This document shows positions 8,549 through 18,154 of a stretch of 64,000 bases of DNA, piece by piece (position 1 is the stretch's first letter; every line of letters starts with the position of its first letter). Source of the stretch: Spirochaetales bacterium (GTDB taxonomy: Bacteria > Spirochaetota > Spirochaetia > SZUA-6 > RPPD01). The position numbers and the translations under genes are program-made. The notes beneath the pieces are model-generated. The model was not told the DNA's origin. It saw only the letters and a program-made list of their open reading frames with translations, and did not search any database. The stretch is from assembly GCA_016930675.1 (NCBI GenBank), contig JAFGGG010000025.1:1-64000 (forward strand). The letters run 5' to 3'.

Positions 8549-9449
8549 ATGAAAAAACAACTTAAGTATCTACCCTTAGCACTATTCATTGTAAGTGTAT
8601 CTACAGCTTGTAGTCTGAGCGGAAGTGGTAGTAGCGGAGGCGGTACGGGACTGGCGTTTTCAGTGGAGATGATTAATGTGTCTGTTCCCGCAGGCGGCAT
8701 TGTCTTTCCTATCGGGAATACCGACGGCGAAATAGCCTTAATGGATCATGCCTTTCTTATCGGTAAAACCGAGGTGACCTGGCAGTTATGGAGTACGGTT
8801 TACGATTGGGCCACGGACAACAGCGTCGACCATGACGGCAACGGTACAGCCGGAGACGACACCTATACAATTATGAGCCCAGGCCGGACGGGCAGTGTCG
8901 CGGATGGCACAGGAATGACTGATCAACATCCTGTGACGGTGGTCAGCTGGCGTTCCTGCATGGTATTTTGCAACGCCTTAACCGAGTATTATAATGCCCA
9001 AAACGGAACCACCCTTTCCTGTGTGTATTACAGTGACGCCCAGTACACCACACCTTTCAGAGTATCAACGAATGATCCGATAGCCAATCCACTTGTCAGC
9101 GGCCACGAAGATCAGCCGTACATCAAAGCCGCTGTATCAGGAAATATTGATATGGCGAATTGCACGGCAGACGGCTTTAGACTTCCGACAGCGATGGAAT
9201 GGGAATTTGCCGCCCGCTGGCACGGAAGCAGTGCTGATGGCAGAACCGATTTGATATCACAAAACAATAATGGCGGATCTGCTTTTCTTACTCCTGGATG
9301 TTAATGGACAGCGCATGAAAAGGGGCGGCAGTTATAATCTCGACGCCTCATTTATACCGGCATACTTTGCCGATAGCCACGCAGCCTCCAGGATAATCCC
9401 TTCAGGCTCCGACCATGCCTTTGGTTTCCGTCTGGCCATGAATCGGTAA
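8549..9449 (+). pseudogene. Formylglycine-fold (SUMF1/FGE-like) lipoprotein, broken by internal deletion and frameshift
   Basis: The reading frame starts at ATG 8549 after a good AGGAGG-type site. It encodes a lipoprotein signal with lipobox VSTAC, a Gly/Ser linker, then the FGE-sulfatase fold: IGKTEVTWQLWSTVYDWA, HPVTVVSWRSCMVFCNALTEYY and DGFRLPTAMEWEFAAR. It stops at 9304 shortly after FLTPGC. The family's final strands (RGGSYN..., then HAFGFRLAMNR) lie in another frame at 9312-9449. The stretch that usually joins them, containing the GLYDMSGNVWEW-type motif, is absent. So the gene has lost roughly 60-90 codons and its frame. Sequencing error could explain a frameshift, but not the missing segment. 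Confidence 0.75.
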
Positions 9450-9523
9450 TCTTTATTGCAGTAGCACGAACCATTGCTAAAGTATACAAACAAAATGCGG
9501 GATATCTTTTTTTAAATAACAGT

Positions 9524-9564
9524 CCGGTTTCCTCTGTAGCAATATGCAGGAGACCGGCCTTTTA
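9524..9564 (+). terminator. Rho-independent terminator
   Basis: Arms CCGGTTTCCT (9524-9533) and AGGAGACCGG (9548-9557) pair at nine of ten positions and are followed by a short T run (9560-9563). It ends the transcript of the broken lipoprotein gene. Confidence 0.55.
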
Positions 9565-9678
9565 AAAGATTCGATTTTCTCGCACATCCTTGCACCGCAT
9601 ATAAATTCCTGATATCATGCGTATTAGCACAGTATAGTATCAGTTAACTCTATACTTTAGAACAGTACGAGGCAAGAG

Positions 9679-11049
9679 ATGAAAGCAGATATCAGTCAAA
9701 ATATCATAAACGATCTGACCGACCAAATACAGCATAATCTAAAAAAAGTCGATTATTTTTTAGCCGCCAAACAACAAACCATACTTTATACTCTCTTCAT
9801 TGGATTAAAAGAAAGTAAAAAGATCACGGACAAAGCTTCAGTTCAAAAACAAAGGAAGGAGTTGTTAAAAAAAACTTCCGGTACCCTAACTCAATTTGAA
9901 AAAAGCGCTCAGCTTTTAATATATACGACAGAAAACGGCATTTTAGTTCTGGCCCAGGATTTCAACATTATCCTCGAGACATTTTTGTATCTAAAAGCCG
10001 CTGACTCCAAGCAGAAACAAGACTTTGCATTTAAGCTCTGTATGGGCGCAGAATTTTTTGTTGCAAACCAAAGCACGCTTATAGAAGATATCAAACCCGC
10101 TCTGCGGCACGCAATTTCCATGATGAATCTGGCAGTCAAAGACCGCTTATTAATAAGCCGGGCTGTCTATGAAATTTATAAAAACACCATTGAAAAAAAT
10201 AAAAACGTAAATATCCAAATGTACCGCAGCTACCGCTTTCCCAACGAAAAAATTCAAACCGATATTTTTGAACTGGCGGACGCCGCCAAAAAATTAATAT
10301 TCCCGTCGCGTGTTATTTTTGGTAAAGAAACCTCCCGCCGTTTGGCCGCTGGAGCTCTGATCGCCGCATTGATTTTTCTTATTCCCTTTTCAAGGACAGA
10401 AGTCTTCAGACCCGTAAAGATTGTATTGCAGGGGGATCTGCCGGGCACCTGTTACCTGGATTTCCAGCTCGACTCACCGATAACGAGCATCTGGGATCCC
10501 GAGTACCAGGGTTTTCTGTTAACAAAAGAAGTACAGCCCGGCCAGCATATATTGCATTATGATGAAAACGCCTTTACAAGACATACCCAACGCATACTTA
10601 TCCAACCGGGAACCAACGTAATCAAACTCAACTGGCAGAAAATGGAACTGCCCTACACCTACCTTTGGATTGATTACCATGAAAATGAAAGTTTGGAATC
10701 CCATGATCATCATGAGGAGCATTACACTGTTTTCGATAAAAAAACATTCCAGCCGATCATACGCGATATTGTAATGGATATATCACTCAGGGGGAGATTT
10801 ACGGAAAAGAATACCGTAGAATTCATTTTTAACTATGAAATAAGCGAAAACGGAAAACCAAGATCAACCGGGGGACGTCTTATTACCAGAGATCTGTCCT
10901 CAAACAAAATACATCGCGAATACGAAAAAATTACAGTGGATGATGATCACATTTTTTATATGTATCAAGTATTTATGGACAGCCGTAGTTTAAAAGTGAC
11001 GTTTTCCTTGCTGTATCTTGATTACTTGGAATCCGACACAGACGCATAA
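9679..11049 (+). CDS. Single-pass membrane protein of unknown family
   Basis: The 456-residue protein is not recognised. Residues 1-215 are helical and polar. One hydrophobic segment (about 222-240, AAGALIAALIFLIPF) follows a basic KETSRR stretch, so the N-terminal half should be cytoplasmic. The remaining 215 residues, beta-rich with a His cluster (SHDHHEEH), should lie outside the membrane. The extracytoplasmic part contains strand pairs such as PGTCYLDFQL and PGTNVIKLNW. There is a GAGG ribosome site before the ATG. It is convergent with the LuxR-type gene and precedes the signalling block, so an accessory sensing role is possible but unproven. Confidence 0.6.
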   Translation: MKADISQNIINDLTDQIQHNLKKVDYFLAAKQQTILYTLFIGLKESKKITDKASVQKQRKELLKKTSGTLTQFEKSAQLLIYTTENGILVLAQDFNIILETFLYLKAADSKQKQDFAFKLCMGAEFFVANQSTLIEDIKPALRHAISMMNLAVKDRLLISRAVYEIYKNTIEKNKNVNIQMYRSYRFPNEKIQTDIFELADAAKKLIFPSRVIFGKETSRRLAAGALIAALIFLIPFSRTEVFRPVKIVLQGDLPGTCYLDFQLDSPITSIWDPEYQGFLLTKEVQPGQHILHYDENAFTRHTQRILIQPGTNVIKLNWQKMELPYTYLWIDYHENESLESHDHHEEHYTVFDKKTFQPIIRDIVMDISLRGRFTEKNTVEFIFNYEISENGKPRSTGGRLITRDLSSNKIHREYEKITVDDDHIFYMYQVFMDSRSLKVTFSLLYLDYLESDTDA

Positions 11050-11056
11050 CCGTTAG

Positions 11057-11947
11057 CTACATACGAAGCATTACCAGATTAACGAACTGCACCCTGCTTT
11101 GCACATTGACCTTCTTATATATACTGTAGATATGACTTTTAACAGTACTGTTGGAAATATCCATATCGTAGGCTATTTCTTTGTTACTCTTGCCTTGCAG
11201 TACCTCCATGGCTATTTCCTGCTCTTTACTCGAGAGATTGAACTGCGTAAAAATTGTCTTAATTTTCTCAGGATTCTCAATTTCCTGCTTTTGATAATAA
11301 AGCGATTGATTCCTCAGGACCAAAAAGAAGAAAAGAGGCGTGATAAAATAGAGAAACAAGGAAAAACTGGATATCTTTTCATGAAAATAAAAATAGATAA
11401 GCTCACTAACAATCGAAATTGACAGGATCAAAAAACTTATGTTGAGCAGCTTAAAGAAAATATCCTGTTTTTCAAACTGTAATTTACTTTGTAAAAACAC
11501 CAGCTGATTGTAGGCGACAAAAGCGGAGACCAGAAACGCAACTAGATTAATTATAAGAGAAGCATACCATATAATGGGGAAGATAACTGCTATTATCGAG
11601 CAGACAACCGATGCAAGATAAAAACTAAAAAGCAGTTGAAACTCGAGCTTATGAGTCCTCAACATGAATTTCTTAGTTAAAAATAAATAGAAAAAGACAG
11701 TAAAAGAGATATTACCCAGAGAGAAGAACAGCAGAAACATACTCCGAAACTGGTTGAAAGGAACGCTCCCTAAATTAACAATGTAGAAAGAGTAGCTCAC
11801 TCCTGAGCATAAAAGTCCGAGTAACGATACAATAAGAAATAGTAATGACCTGGCATTATACTTATACAGATAATACACCAGATAGGTAATCGTAATCGTA
11901 CCCATACTATTGAGGATAAAAGAAAGAATAAATAATACAGACATCAT
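11057..11947 (-). CDS. Membrane-bound LuxR-type transcriptional regulator
   Basis: The 296-residue protein has about seven hydrophobic helices in residues 1-215. They are followed by a LuxR-type helix-turn-helix (about 232-290: NLSSKEQEIAMEVLQGKSNKEIAYDMDISNSTVKSHIYSIYKKV). The recognition helix DISNSTVKSHIYSIY is intact. There is no receiver domain, so the membrane part probably senses the signal directly and the DNA-binding domain works from the membrane. It is divergent from the two-component block beginning at 12091, with about 140 bases of AT-rich shared upstream region. Control of that block is a reasonable guess only. Confidence 0.8.
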   Translation of the reverse strand: MMSVLFILSFILNSMGTITITYLVYYLYKYNARSLLFLIVSLLGLLCSGVSYSFYIVNLGSVPFNQFRSMFLLFFSLGNISFTVFFYLFLTKKFMLRTHKLEFQLLFSFYLASVVCSIIAVIFPIIWYASLIINLVAFLVSAFVAYNQLVFLQSKLQFEKQDIFFKLLNISFLILSISIVSELIYFYFHEKISSFSLFLYFITPLFFFLVLRNQSLYYQKQEIENPEKIKTIFTQFNLSSKEQEIAMEVLQGKSNKEIAYDMDISNSTVKSHIYSIYKKVNVQSRVQFVNLVMLRM

Positions 11948-12090
11948 ATTTTACTGCTGCGAACACTCTATTATAGAGTAAAAAACACATACTGACAATA
12001 AAAACAGCCTTAATTCACTATTGTTCTTTTAATTTTTTTTTACTATACTATATAACAATTAAGATAAGTAATCAGGTAATCGAGGAAACA

Positions 12091-13185
12091 ATGTTCAATA
12101 AACCACATATACTCATTGTAGAAGACAACCCGGATCATCGTGAATTATTGGAAGATACCTTTAAAACAAGCTACAAAGTAAGCCACGCGGACAGCAAAGA
12201 GAAGTCGCTGTCCTTAATAAATGAGCATAAATATGATCTCATAGTGCTTGATTACTATTTAAAGAATAAGTTCTCCGGGCTGGAGATATTAAAGGAAATT
12301 ACCGAAAATCATCCTCAGATCCCGGTAATAATGGTAACCGCTTACGGAAATGAGGATGTGGCTGTAGACGCCTTAAAATCAGGAGCCAGGGATTATATAA
12401 GAAAAACATTGGACAATACGTTCATAAAGCGGATTGCACACAATATCAATGAGATCCTCAAACATAAACAGGAATTTGTTTCCCACGAAAAGCAATCTCT
12501 TCTTGATTTTTTTGTTTCCCATGAAAAAGAATTCAGCAAGGCATGGTATAACAATATTTCTTCCTTAAAAAAAAGGCTGGGTTTATCAAAAGAAATCTCA
12601 GTCACCCAGGAGCTGCTTAATAATGTTTTCGCAACCTTTTTGGCTGATATTCAAAACGAAAAAGCCTCCGTAACCTTGAATGTGTTGAAAAAAATGATCT
12701 GGACGCAAACCTCAAAAATGGGTTCACTTATTTTAGTGGAACTGCTTAATAAATCTTTTAAAGAAGTAACACGCGAACTGCTCTCCACTTATTTTCCAGC
12801 ATCCTTCGAAGAACGTTCCGTGTTTATGAAAAGAGTAAGCGCTTTGGTGGATGAGAATGATCTGGAACTGAGCAAAGAATACGAGCGGATCATTGACACC
12901 TCAACGGAAAAAATGCTTGAAGCCGAACGGCTTTCTACAAAACTTTTGGTCATGAGAACATTGCAGCATGAAATCAGACAACCCTTAAGTTATATTTATA
13001 ATTCCATCGAACTGGTTTTAAACGAAGAACATGATCATCCGAACAAGCAGGTTTTAACTACCATTCTTGAGCAGGCTCAAAAAATCGACAAACTGCTTAC
13101 AACTTTAGAGAAGGACAGTCAAATGCCCTTAAAGGACTATGCCGACAAATTGCCCATGATCGATATTTCCGTTGATAAGGGATAG
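12091..13185 (+). CDS. Response regulator with orphan histidine-kinase dimerisation domain
   Basis: Residues 1-120 form a receiver domain (ILIVEDNPDH acidic pocket, phosphoacceptor Asp in IVLDYYL, VTAYG and a terminal Lys in IRKT). Residues 135-270 are helical and unassigned. The C-terminal part (about 280-345) has an H-box-like segment, RTLQHEIRQPLSYIYNSIEL, as in HisKA dimerisation domains. No ATPase domain follows before the stop. It therefore looks like a phosphotransfer or scaffold protein that must be phosphorylated by another kinase, plausibly one encoded just downstream. GAGG precedes the ATG. The next gene starts four bases after its stop. Confidence 0.78.
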   Translation: MFNKPHILIVEDNPDHRELLEDTFKTSYKVSHADSKEKSLSLINEHKYDLIVLDYYLKNKFSGLEILKEITENHPQIPVIMVTAYGNEDVAVDALKSGARDYIRKTLDNTFIKRIAHNINEILKHKQEFVSHEKQSLLDFFVSHEKEFSKAWYNNISSLKKRLGLSKEISVTQELLNNVFATFLADIQNEKASVTLNVLKKMIWTQTSKMGSLILVELLNKSFKEVTRELLSTYFPASFEERSVFMKRVSALVDENDLELSKEYERIIDTSTEKMLEAERLSTKLLVMRTLQHEIRQPLSYIYNSIELVLNEEHDHPNKQVLTTILEQAQKIDKLLTTLEKDSQMPLKDYADKLPMIDISVDKG

Positions 13186-13189
13186 CGGT

Positions 13190-15418
13190 ATGGATAGAAA
13201 AAGTATCCTCATCGTAGAAGATGAAAAGATACTCTTGGATCTGTATTACTCCGTGCTCACTCACCGCAATCTCAATAACAAATATACAGTCAGTACGGCT
13301 ACCAACGCCGCGGAGGCCTTGACGCTTGCGGAAAAAACCGCCTTCGACCTCATCTTAACCGATTATCATCTTCCGGGAGAAGACGGCATCAATCTCATTA
13401 AGAAAATAAAGGTTCTGTCGGCACCTACCAAATACATCATTATTTCCGGATATTTATCACCTCATATTATCCAGTCCGCTTTGGCGGCCGGCGCGGATAC
13501 CTGCCTCAAAAAACCTTGCAGCATCAAGACCATTCTCTCCACAATAGAAAACGTGCTTTCCTTACAGAAGGATGATCTTGTTTTTAAACGTCAAATAGAC
13601 GAAGTACTTGAAGGCTATGTGCAAAAAGCACTCTTTATTAATCCTGAGCTTCAGATTATCGGTGCGAATTCAGCGCTGCAGGAGATATTTCCTCACAGTA
13701 TAGGGGAAAATTGCTATAAGCTTTTATATAATCAAAAATCAAAATGTGATTACTGTTTGCTGGCTGAAATCGCCAGAACAAAAACAACAAAAACAATCCT
13801 GTCGCCTCCCGCGCATAACGATAACGGACATTCTTTTTATAATGAACATATAGAACCTTGGCAGGATAGCGAGGGAAAAATAATCGGTTTTTTAATCAGC
13901 TTGCTCCCCGCTCTTAGAGAACCATTGCTTAATTTCCAAGAAGAAAAGGTGATCCCTAAGAAAGACGAGAAGGATTTTTTTATCTTCGCTCTCGACAGAA
14001 AGGGCGCGGTTGTTTTCGCGAATGAATGGTTCTGTAATTTTTTAGAAATTCCCGCGTTGGAAATTAGAAACAGACCGATCTATGAGTTCCTGCATTCATA
14101 TTTCATTGAATATTTAAAAAAGCAGGAGATCGATATCATCGAATTTATAAAACAAAACATTCGCAAGCAGGTAAAACTTGATTTTATAAAGCAGAAAAGT
14201 CACACCCGCCATACCTTATTATGCGAATTCTCCTATACGGACAACTCCGCACCGGAAGACTGGGAAATCCTGATGGTCTGCGTCAATGATGAAAAAATCA
14301 ACAAGCTGACAAGACTTATAGAATTTGAAAGGGAGTCGTCACGAAAATTAATTTCCGGCCAGTTTGATATGGCGATTACACTGGATAAAGAACAGAAAAT
14401 AAAATCGATCAGCAACAACTTTCTCGAAAAGCTGGACGCAAAAAAATCGGACCTGATAGACAGAGACATTAAAGAGCTGCTTCCTAAAGAGCAGGACATT
14501 GTTGCCTTCAGCCGCGCGCTTACCCAGGTGCTCACTCTTAAGGATGTGTACAATTTAAGACTTAATATAAGTTACAATAATAAAAAGATATTTACGTTAG
14601 TTAATGTAAGCGGGATCCGTAACTCATTTAACAATGAAATCGGTTATGTACTCATTCTCAAAGATATTGAAAAGAATCTAAAAATGGAGGCCACCTTAAG
14701 CAGTATCGAGCGCATGCAGGCCTTGGGACAACTGGCCGCAGGAACGGCTCACCAAATTAATAATTATACCAATACCATCGCCGGGAGTACGGAACTGCTT
14801 AATTTGCTGTTACGTGAAAATTTAAAAAAAGATTCTCCGCCGTTTAAAGAGGCCGATGATTTTATAAATCTCATCAAAGCAAGCCTCACGCGACTTACGG
14901 GACTCACCAAACACCTTACAACCTTTGCGCGAGCTCAACAGGCCCTGGTTATATCTCCGGGTGATATTAATAAAGTGATCAGGGACTCACTCGCGCTGAT
15001 TCAGTCGTATGTGTATAAAAAAGCGCTTACCTTAAAAACAGTTTTTAATGAATCTCTTCCGTCTATCTATTTTTCTCCTCTTCATTTGGAACAGGCAATA
15101 ATCAATATAATTATGAATGCCATCGACGCTGTTCCGGAAAAAAAAGGGATCATCTTTATAAAAACCTATCAGGAAAATAATTTTGTCTGTATCTGCATCC
15201 AGGACAACGGCCCCGGTATTCCGGATGAAATAAAGGATAGAATTTTCGAAGCATTTGTTACCACCAAACCGGCGGGTGTCGGGACCGGTCTGGGGTTGAA
15301 TGTGGCAAAGGGTATAGTCGATTCCATAAAAGGCACAATTGAAATAGAATCGGCCAAAGACAGCGGTACCAAAATGATCATAAAAATACCTATTCTGAAA
15401 CAAGAGGAAATTGTATGA
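13190..15418 (+). CDS. Hybrid sensor histidine kinase (REC-PAS-PAS-HisKA-HATPase)
   Basis: The 742-residue protein begins with a receiver domain (ILIVEDEKIL; Asp in LILTDYHLPGEDG). Two PAS-like domains follow (about 140-245 and 260-490 including spacer). The first holds a Cys motif ENCYKLLYNQKSKCDYC. The kinase core has an H box LAAGTAHQINNYTN (His near residue 525), an N box IIMNAIDAV and G boxes DNGPGIPDE and GVGTGLGLNVAKG. No membrane segment is visible, so it is a cytoplasmic kinase. The chosen ATG (13190) follows AAGGGA. Its stop overlaps the next kinase's start (ATGA). Confidence 0.87.
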   Translation: MDRKSILIVEDEKILLDLYYSVLTHRNLNNKYTVSTATNAAEALTLAEKTAFDLILTDYHLPGEDGINLIKKIKVLSAPTKYIIISGYLSPHIIQSALAAGADTCLKKPCSIKTILSTIENVLSLQKDDLVFKRQIDEVLEGYVQKALFINPELQIIGANSALQEIFPHSIGENCYKLLYNQKSKCDYCLLAEIARTKTTKTILSPPAHNDNGHSFYNEHIEPWQDSEGKIIGFLISLLPALREPLLNFQEEKVIPKKDEKDFFIFALDRKGAVVFANEWFCNFLEIPALEIRNRPIYEFLHSYFIEYLKKQEIDIIEFIKQNIRKQVKLDFIKQKSHTRHTLLCEFSYTDNSAPEDWEILMVCVNDEKINKLTRLIEFERESSRKLISGQFDMAITLDKEQKIKSISNNFLEKLDAKKSDLIDRDIKELLPKEQDIVAFSRALTQVLTLKDVYNLRLNISYNNKKIFTLVNVSGIRNSFNNEIGYVLILKDIEKNLKMEATLSSIERMQALGQLAAGTAHQINNYTNTIAGSTELLNLLLRENLKKDSPPFKEADDFINLIKASLTRLTGLTKHLTTFARAQQALVISPGDINKVIRDSLALIQSYVYKKALTLKTVFNESLPSIYFSPLHLEQAIINIIMNAIDAVPEKKGIIFIKTYQENNFVCICIQDNGPGIPDEIKDRIFEAFVTTKPAGVGTGLGLNVAKGIVDSIKGTIEIESAKDSGTKMIIKIPILKQEEIV

Positions 15419-16569
15419 GCAGGATGAAAAAGAATGATGAGAGTATTAGCGGTTTTTTAAAGGAACACAAAGCTGAATTCATAAACAGATGGCAGGAACT
15501 GGTGGAGCGAAGTTTGTCTGAAGAGATAAAACAATATTACCAATTTTCCCACATGGACTTTAACGAATTATTCAATGCCTATGTGGACGGAGCTGTAAAA
15601 GACCAGACTCCGCGGATTAATATAACCGAAGAAAAGTTTATCAAACAAAAAATTAATGCGGGCTGCCCTCTTTCACTCATGAGCATCATCAACATCCATT
15701 TCATGGCTACCGCCAGAGACATGGTACGCGCTGTGTACCCGGATGCCTTTAATACCAGGATGGAGTACCTGGAAACGCTTTCGGAGCGCGTATTGAATAA
15801 TGAAATCGTTCTCTTCCAGTATTATGAGAAGCACGTCAGTAATTTAAACGCCCAGCTTACCGCTCAAACCGAAGCCCTGCGTCAAAAGAATACCAATTTG
15901 GTTGAATTTATAGATCTGGCCACTCACCAGCTGCAAGCGCCTTTATGGTCTATCTTGGGTTTCACATCCAAATTACAGCGCAAATACTACCCGATTATAC
16001 AGGAGGAGGGACAGCACTACCTCAACAGGATTTCGGCCAATGTCGCGGAAATGCATCAGCTTATCGAAGACATGACGGCCATGCTCATAATCGATCCCGA
16101 CTCCATGAAAAAAAGAAAGCTATTTTTACATGATATTCTGCGGGGAAGTATAAAACGCGTACACTCGGAAATTGATAACAAGTTCAAGGTTAAAGAGCAG
16201 CTGGACTCGGTCGCTATCATGGGTGATCCCTTTCAGCTGAGGCAGTGCTTTTTTCACATACTGAAAAATTCCGCCCAGTATACAAAGGGAGAAAAATCTG
16301 GTACCATGCATGTACACTATAAAATTGATGAGAATCTTGAGCTTTTTTTTGAAGATGACGGTATCGGTATTGAAAAAGAATATCGGGAGCTCGTGTTTAA
16401 GCCTTTGGAAAGACTGAAAGAGAAAGAAATAGTGGGAACCGGTATGGGGCTGACTTTGGCCAGGAAGATCATTATCGGACATAAAGGCAGTATCTGCTTG
16501 GAAGACAGCACATACGGGGGGATATGTGTGCACATCACATTACCCCCATTCAGCAATCAAAACAACTGA
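15415..16569 (+). CDS. Cytoplasmic histidine kinase with RsbRD-like N-terminal sensor
   Basis: The 384-residue protein has an all-helical N-terminus (about 10-135: FLKEHKAEFINRWQELV, INIHFMATARDMVRAV) resembling the RsbRD/globin-like sensor region of stress regulators. A coiled coil, a HisKA domain and a HATPase follow (N box LKNSAQYT, G boxes EDDGIGIEKEY and GTGMGLTLARKI). The H box reads ATHQLQAPLWSI: the His is present but the common E/D-L-R-T/S-P context is changed to QLQAP. It is coupled by ATGA overlap to the upstream hybrid kinase and 20 bases from the next response regulator. Confidence 0.83.
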   Translation: MSRMKKNDESISGFLKEHKAEFINRWQELVERSLSEEIKQYYQFSHMDFNELFNAYVDGAVKDQTPRINITEEKFIKQKINAGCPLSLMSIINIHFMATARDMVRAVYPDAFNTRMEYLETLSERVLNNEIVLFQYYEKHVSNLNAQLTAQTEALRQKNTNLVEFIDLATHQLQAPLWSILGFTSKLQRKYYPIIQEEGQHYLNRISANVAEMHQLIEDMTAMLIIDPDSMKKRKLFLHDILRGSIKRVHSEIDNKFKVKEQLDSVAIMGDPFQLRQCFFHILKNSAQYTKGEKSGTMHVHYKIDENLELFFEDDGIGIEKEYRELVFKPLERLKEKEIVGTGMGLTLARKIIIGHKGSICLEDSTYGGICVHITLPPFSNQNN

Positions 16570-16589
16570 AAAGGAGTGAGTAGTTTCTC

Positions 16590-17036
16590 ATGGATTACCG
16601 ACAGCTTGAAAATATTTTGTTAGTGGAAGACAACGAAGACCACATCGAACACACAATCGATGCCTTACATGAGGGAGGACTGGTCAACAAAATTACCGTA
16701 ATCAAAGACGGAAAAAGCGCTTTAGACTATATGTACAGACAAGGTGAATACAGCGATCCTAAAACATCACCCCGTCCGTGCATTATTTTACTTGATGTAA
16801 AATTACCGAAGATGACCGGTTTTGAGATTCTTGAAAAATTAAAAACCGACCCTGAGTTAAAGATCATCCCCATCATCCTTTTAACCACAACCGGCAACAA
16901 GGAAGACATTGAAAGAGGAGCCAGGCTGGGCGCCAATGATTATATTGTAAAACCTGTTGAGTTCGACAACTTCATGCATAAAGTAAAGGGACTGGGAAAA
17001 TACTGGGCATTAATCAGCAACTTAACCGATACCTGA
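16590..17036 (+). CDS. Single-domain response regulator (Rcp1-like)
   Basis: The 148-residue protein is a lone receiver domain of the Rcp1 type. It has LLVEDNEDHIEHTIDAL at the acidic pocket, the characteristic long insertion YRQGEYSDPKTSPRPC before the phosphoacceptor strand, Asp in ILLDVKLPKMTGFEIL, then LTTTG and YIVKPVEFD. It has no output domain, so it should act as a diffusible phosphate carrier or by protein contact between the kinases encoded on either side. AAGGAG lies somewhat far (about 14 bases) before the ATG. The next gene begins one base after its stop. Confidence 0.87.
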   Translation: MDYRQLENILLVEDNEDHIEHTIDALHEGGLVNKITVIKDGKSALDYMYRQGEYSDPKTSPRPCIILLDVKLPKMTGFEILEKLKTDPELKIIPIILLTTTGNKEDIERGARLGANDYIVKPVEFDNFMHKVKGLGKYWALISNLTDT

Positions 17037-17037
17037 T

Positions 17038-18111
17038 ATGTTAAATAGAGATTTTTTCACACAACATCCCGCGGTGCTGAGCAATTGTATGGACATATTG
17101 CCTCAGGAAGTTGTGTTTATAGATAATGAATTTACTATTTTATGGATGAATAAATCTAAAAAAAAGCAGCATTCCAAACTCCGGGTAGGCATGAAATGCT
17201 TTGAAGCCTTTAATTTTACTCAACAATGTGATTTCTGCCTGGCCTCACAGGCCCGTAAAATCGACTCATGCATAAAGAATCCTGTTTGCCTGATGACCGG
17301 CAGGAAGAAAACCAAGCCGCGGCATATAAATATTATGATAGCCCCTCTCAAGCTGATAAATACGGAGGTAGACGGTTATATAGAAGTCGTAGATAACGTA
17401 GAAGCGCTTTATCAAAGCCATCTTCAATTGGAATACTTAAACAGAGAATATGAAAGTGTCATCTATGCGCTTTCGCATGATCTTCGTTCTCCATTGATTT
17501 CAATCGAGGGGTTCTTGCGCAAACTGCAAAAAAATGATCAGGATGCCAAAGATCCCGCTGTTTTTGAACACTGTGTCACAAGAATTCACGCCAATGTGGA
17601 ATCAATGAATAATCTGGTTAACATGCTTTTGGATACATCCCGAATAATTACCGGAAAACTCGACCTGCAGGAAGTGGATATGGAAGAATTTATAAAACAC
17701 ATTATAGAGGACTTACACATAAGAGCCGGAGAAAATAATGCCCTGATAACAATGCAAGGAAAATTCGGAATTGAAAACTGTGATAAAATCAGGATCCAGC
17801 AGGTGTTTTTAAATCTGATCAGTAACGCTTTAAAGCATTGTAGTGACACGGAGAATTTAACAATCGAAATCGGATCGGACGGCGTTATGTATTGGGTAAA
17901 GGACAACGGACCCGGTATGGCGCCTGAAATCCAGGAAAAGTTGTTCGAACCCTTCACGCAAACCACAAAAACAGATCCCAACAGCTTCGGCATGGGCATG
18001 AATATTGTGTATAAAATAATTCAAAAACACGAAGGCGATATCTGGCTGGAAAGCCAGGAAGGTAAAGGCACCACGGTGTTCTTTACCTTAAAGGCAGACA
18101 CAGAAGATTAA
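17038..18111 (+). CDS. PAS-containing cytoplasmic histidine kinase
   Basis: The 357-residue kinase has an N-terminal PAS domain (about 15-125) with a Cys motif, MKCFEAFNFTQQCDFC, and two more Cys in DSCIKNPVCLM. The HisKA box is ALSHDLRSPLISIEGFL, and the ATPase domain has the N box LISNALKHC, the G1 box KDNGPGMAPEIQ and the G2 box GMGMNIVYKI. No transmembrane helix is seen. It is the last gene of the five-gene signalling block. The Cys pattern is shared with the PAS domain of the hybrid kinase at 13190, suggesting that both sense the same kind of input, perhaps redox or metal; that is inference. Confidence 0.86.
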   Translation: MLNRDFFTQHPAVLSNCMDILPQEVVFIDNEFTILWMNKSKKKQHSKLRVGMKCFEAFNFTQQCDFCLASQARKIDSCIKNPVCLMTGRKKTKPRHINIMIAPLKLINTEVDGYIEVVDNVEALYQSHLQLEYLNREYESVIYALSHDLRSPLISIEGFLRKLQKNDQDAKDPAVFEHCVTRIHANVESMNNLVNMLLDTSRIITGKLDLQEVDMEEFIKHIIEDLHIRAGENNALITMQGKFGIENCDKIRIQQVFLNLISNALKHCSDTENLTIEIGSDGVMYWVKDNGPGMAPEIQEKLFEPFTQTTKTDPNSFGMGMNIVYKIIQKHEGDIWLESQEGKGTTVFFTLKADTED

Positions 18112-18154
18112 CCTACCGAAGAGAATTATATATCTTTACTTTTCATAACATGGT

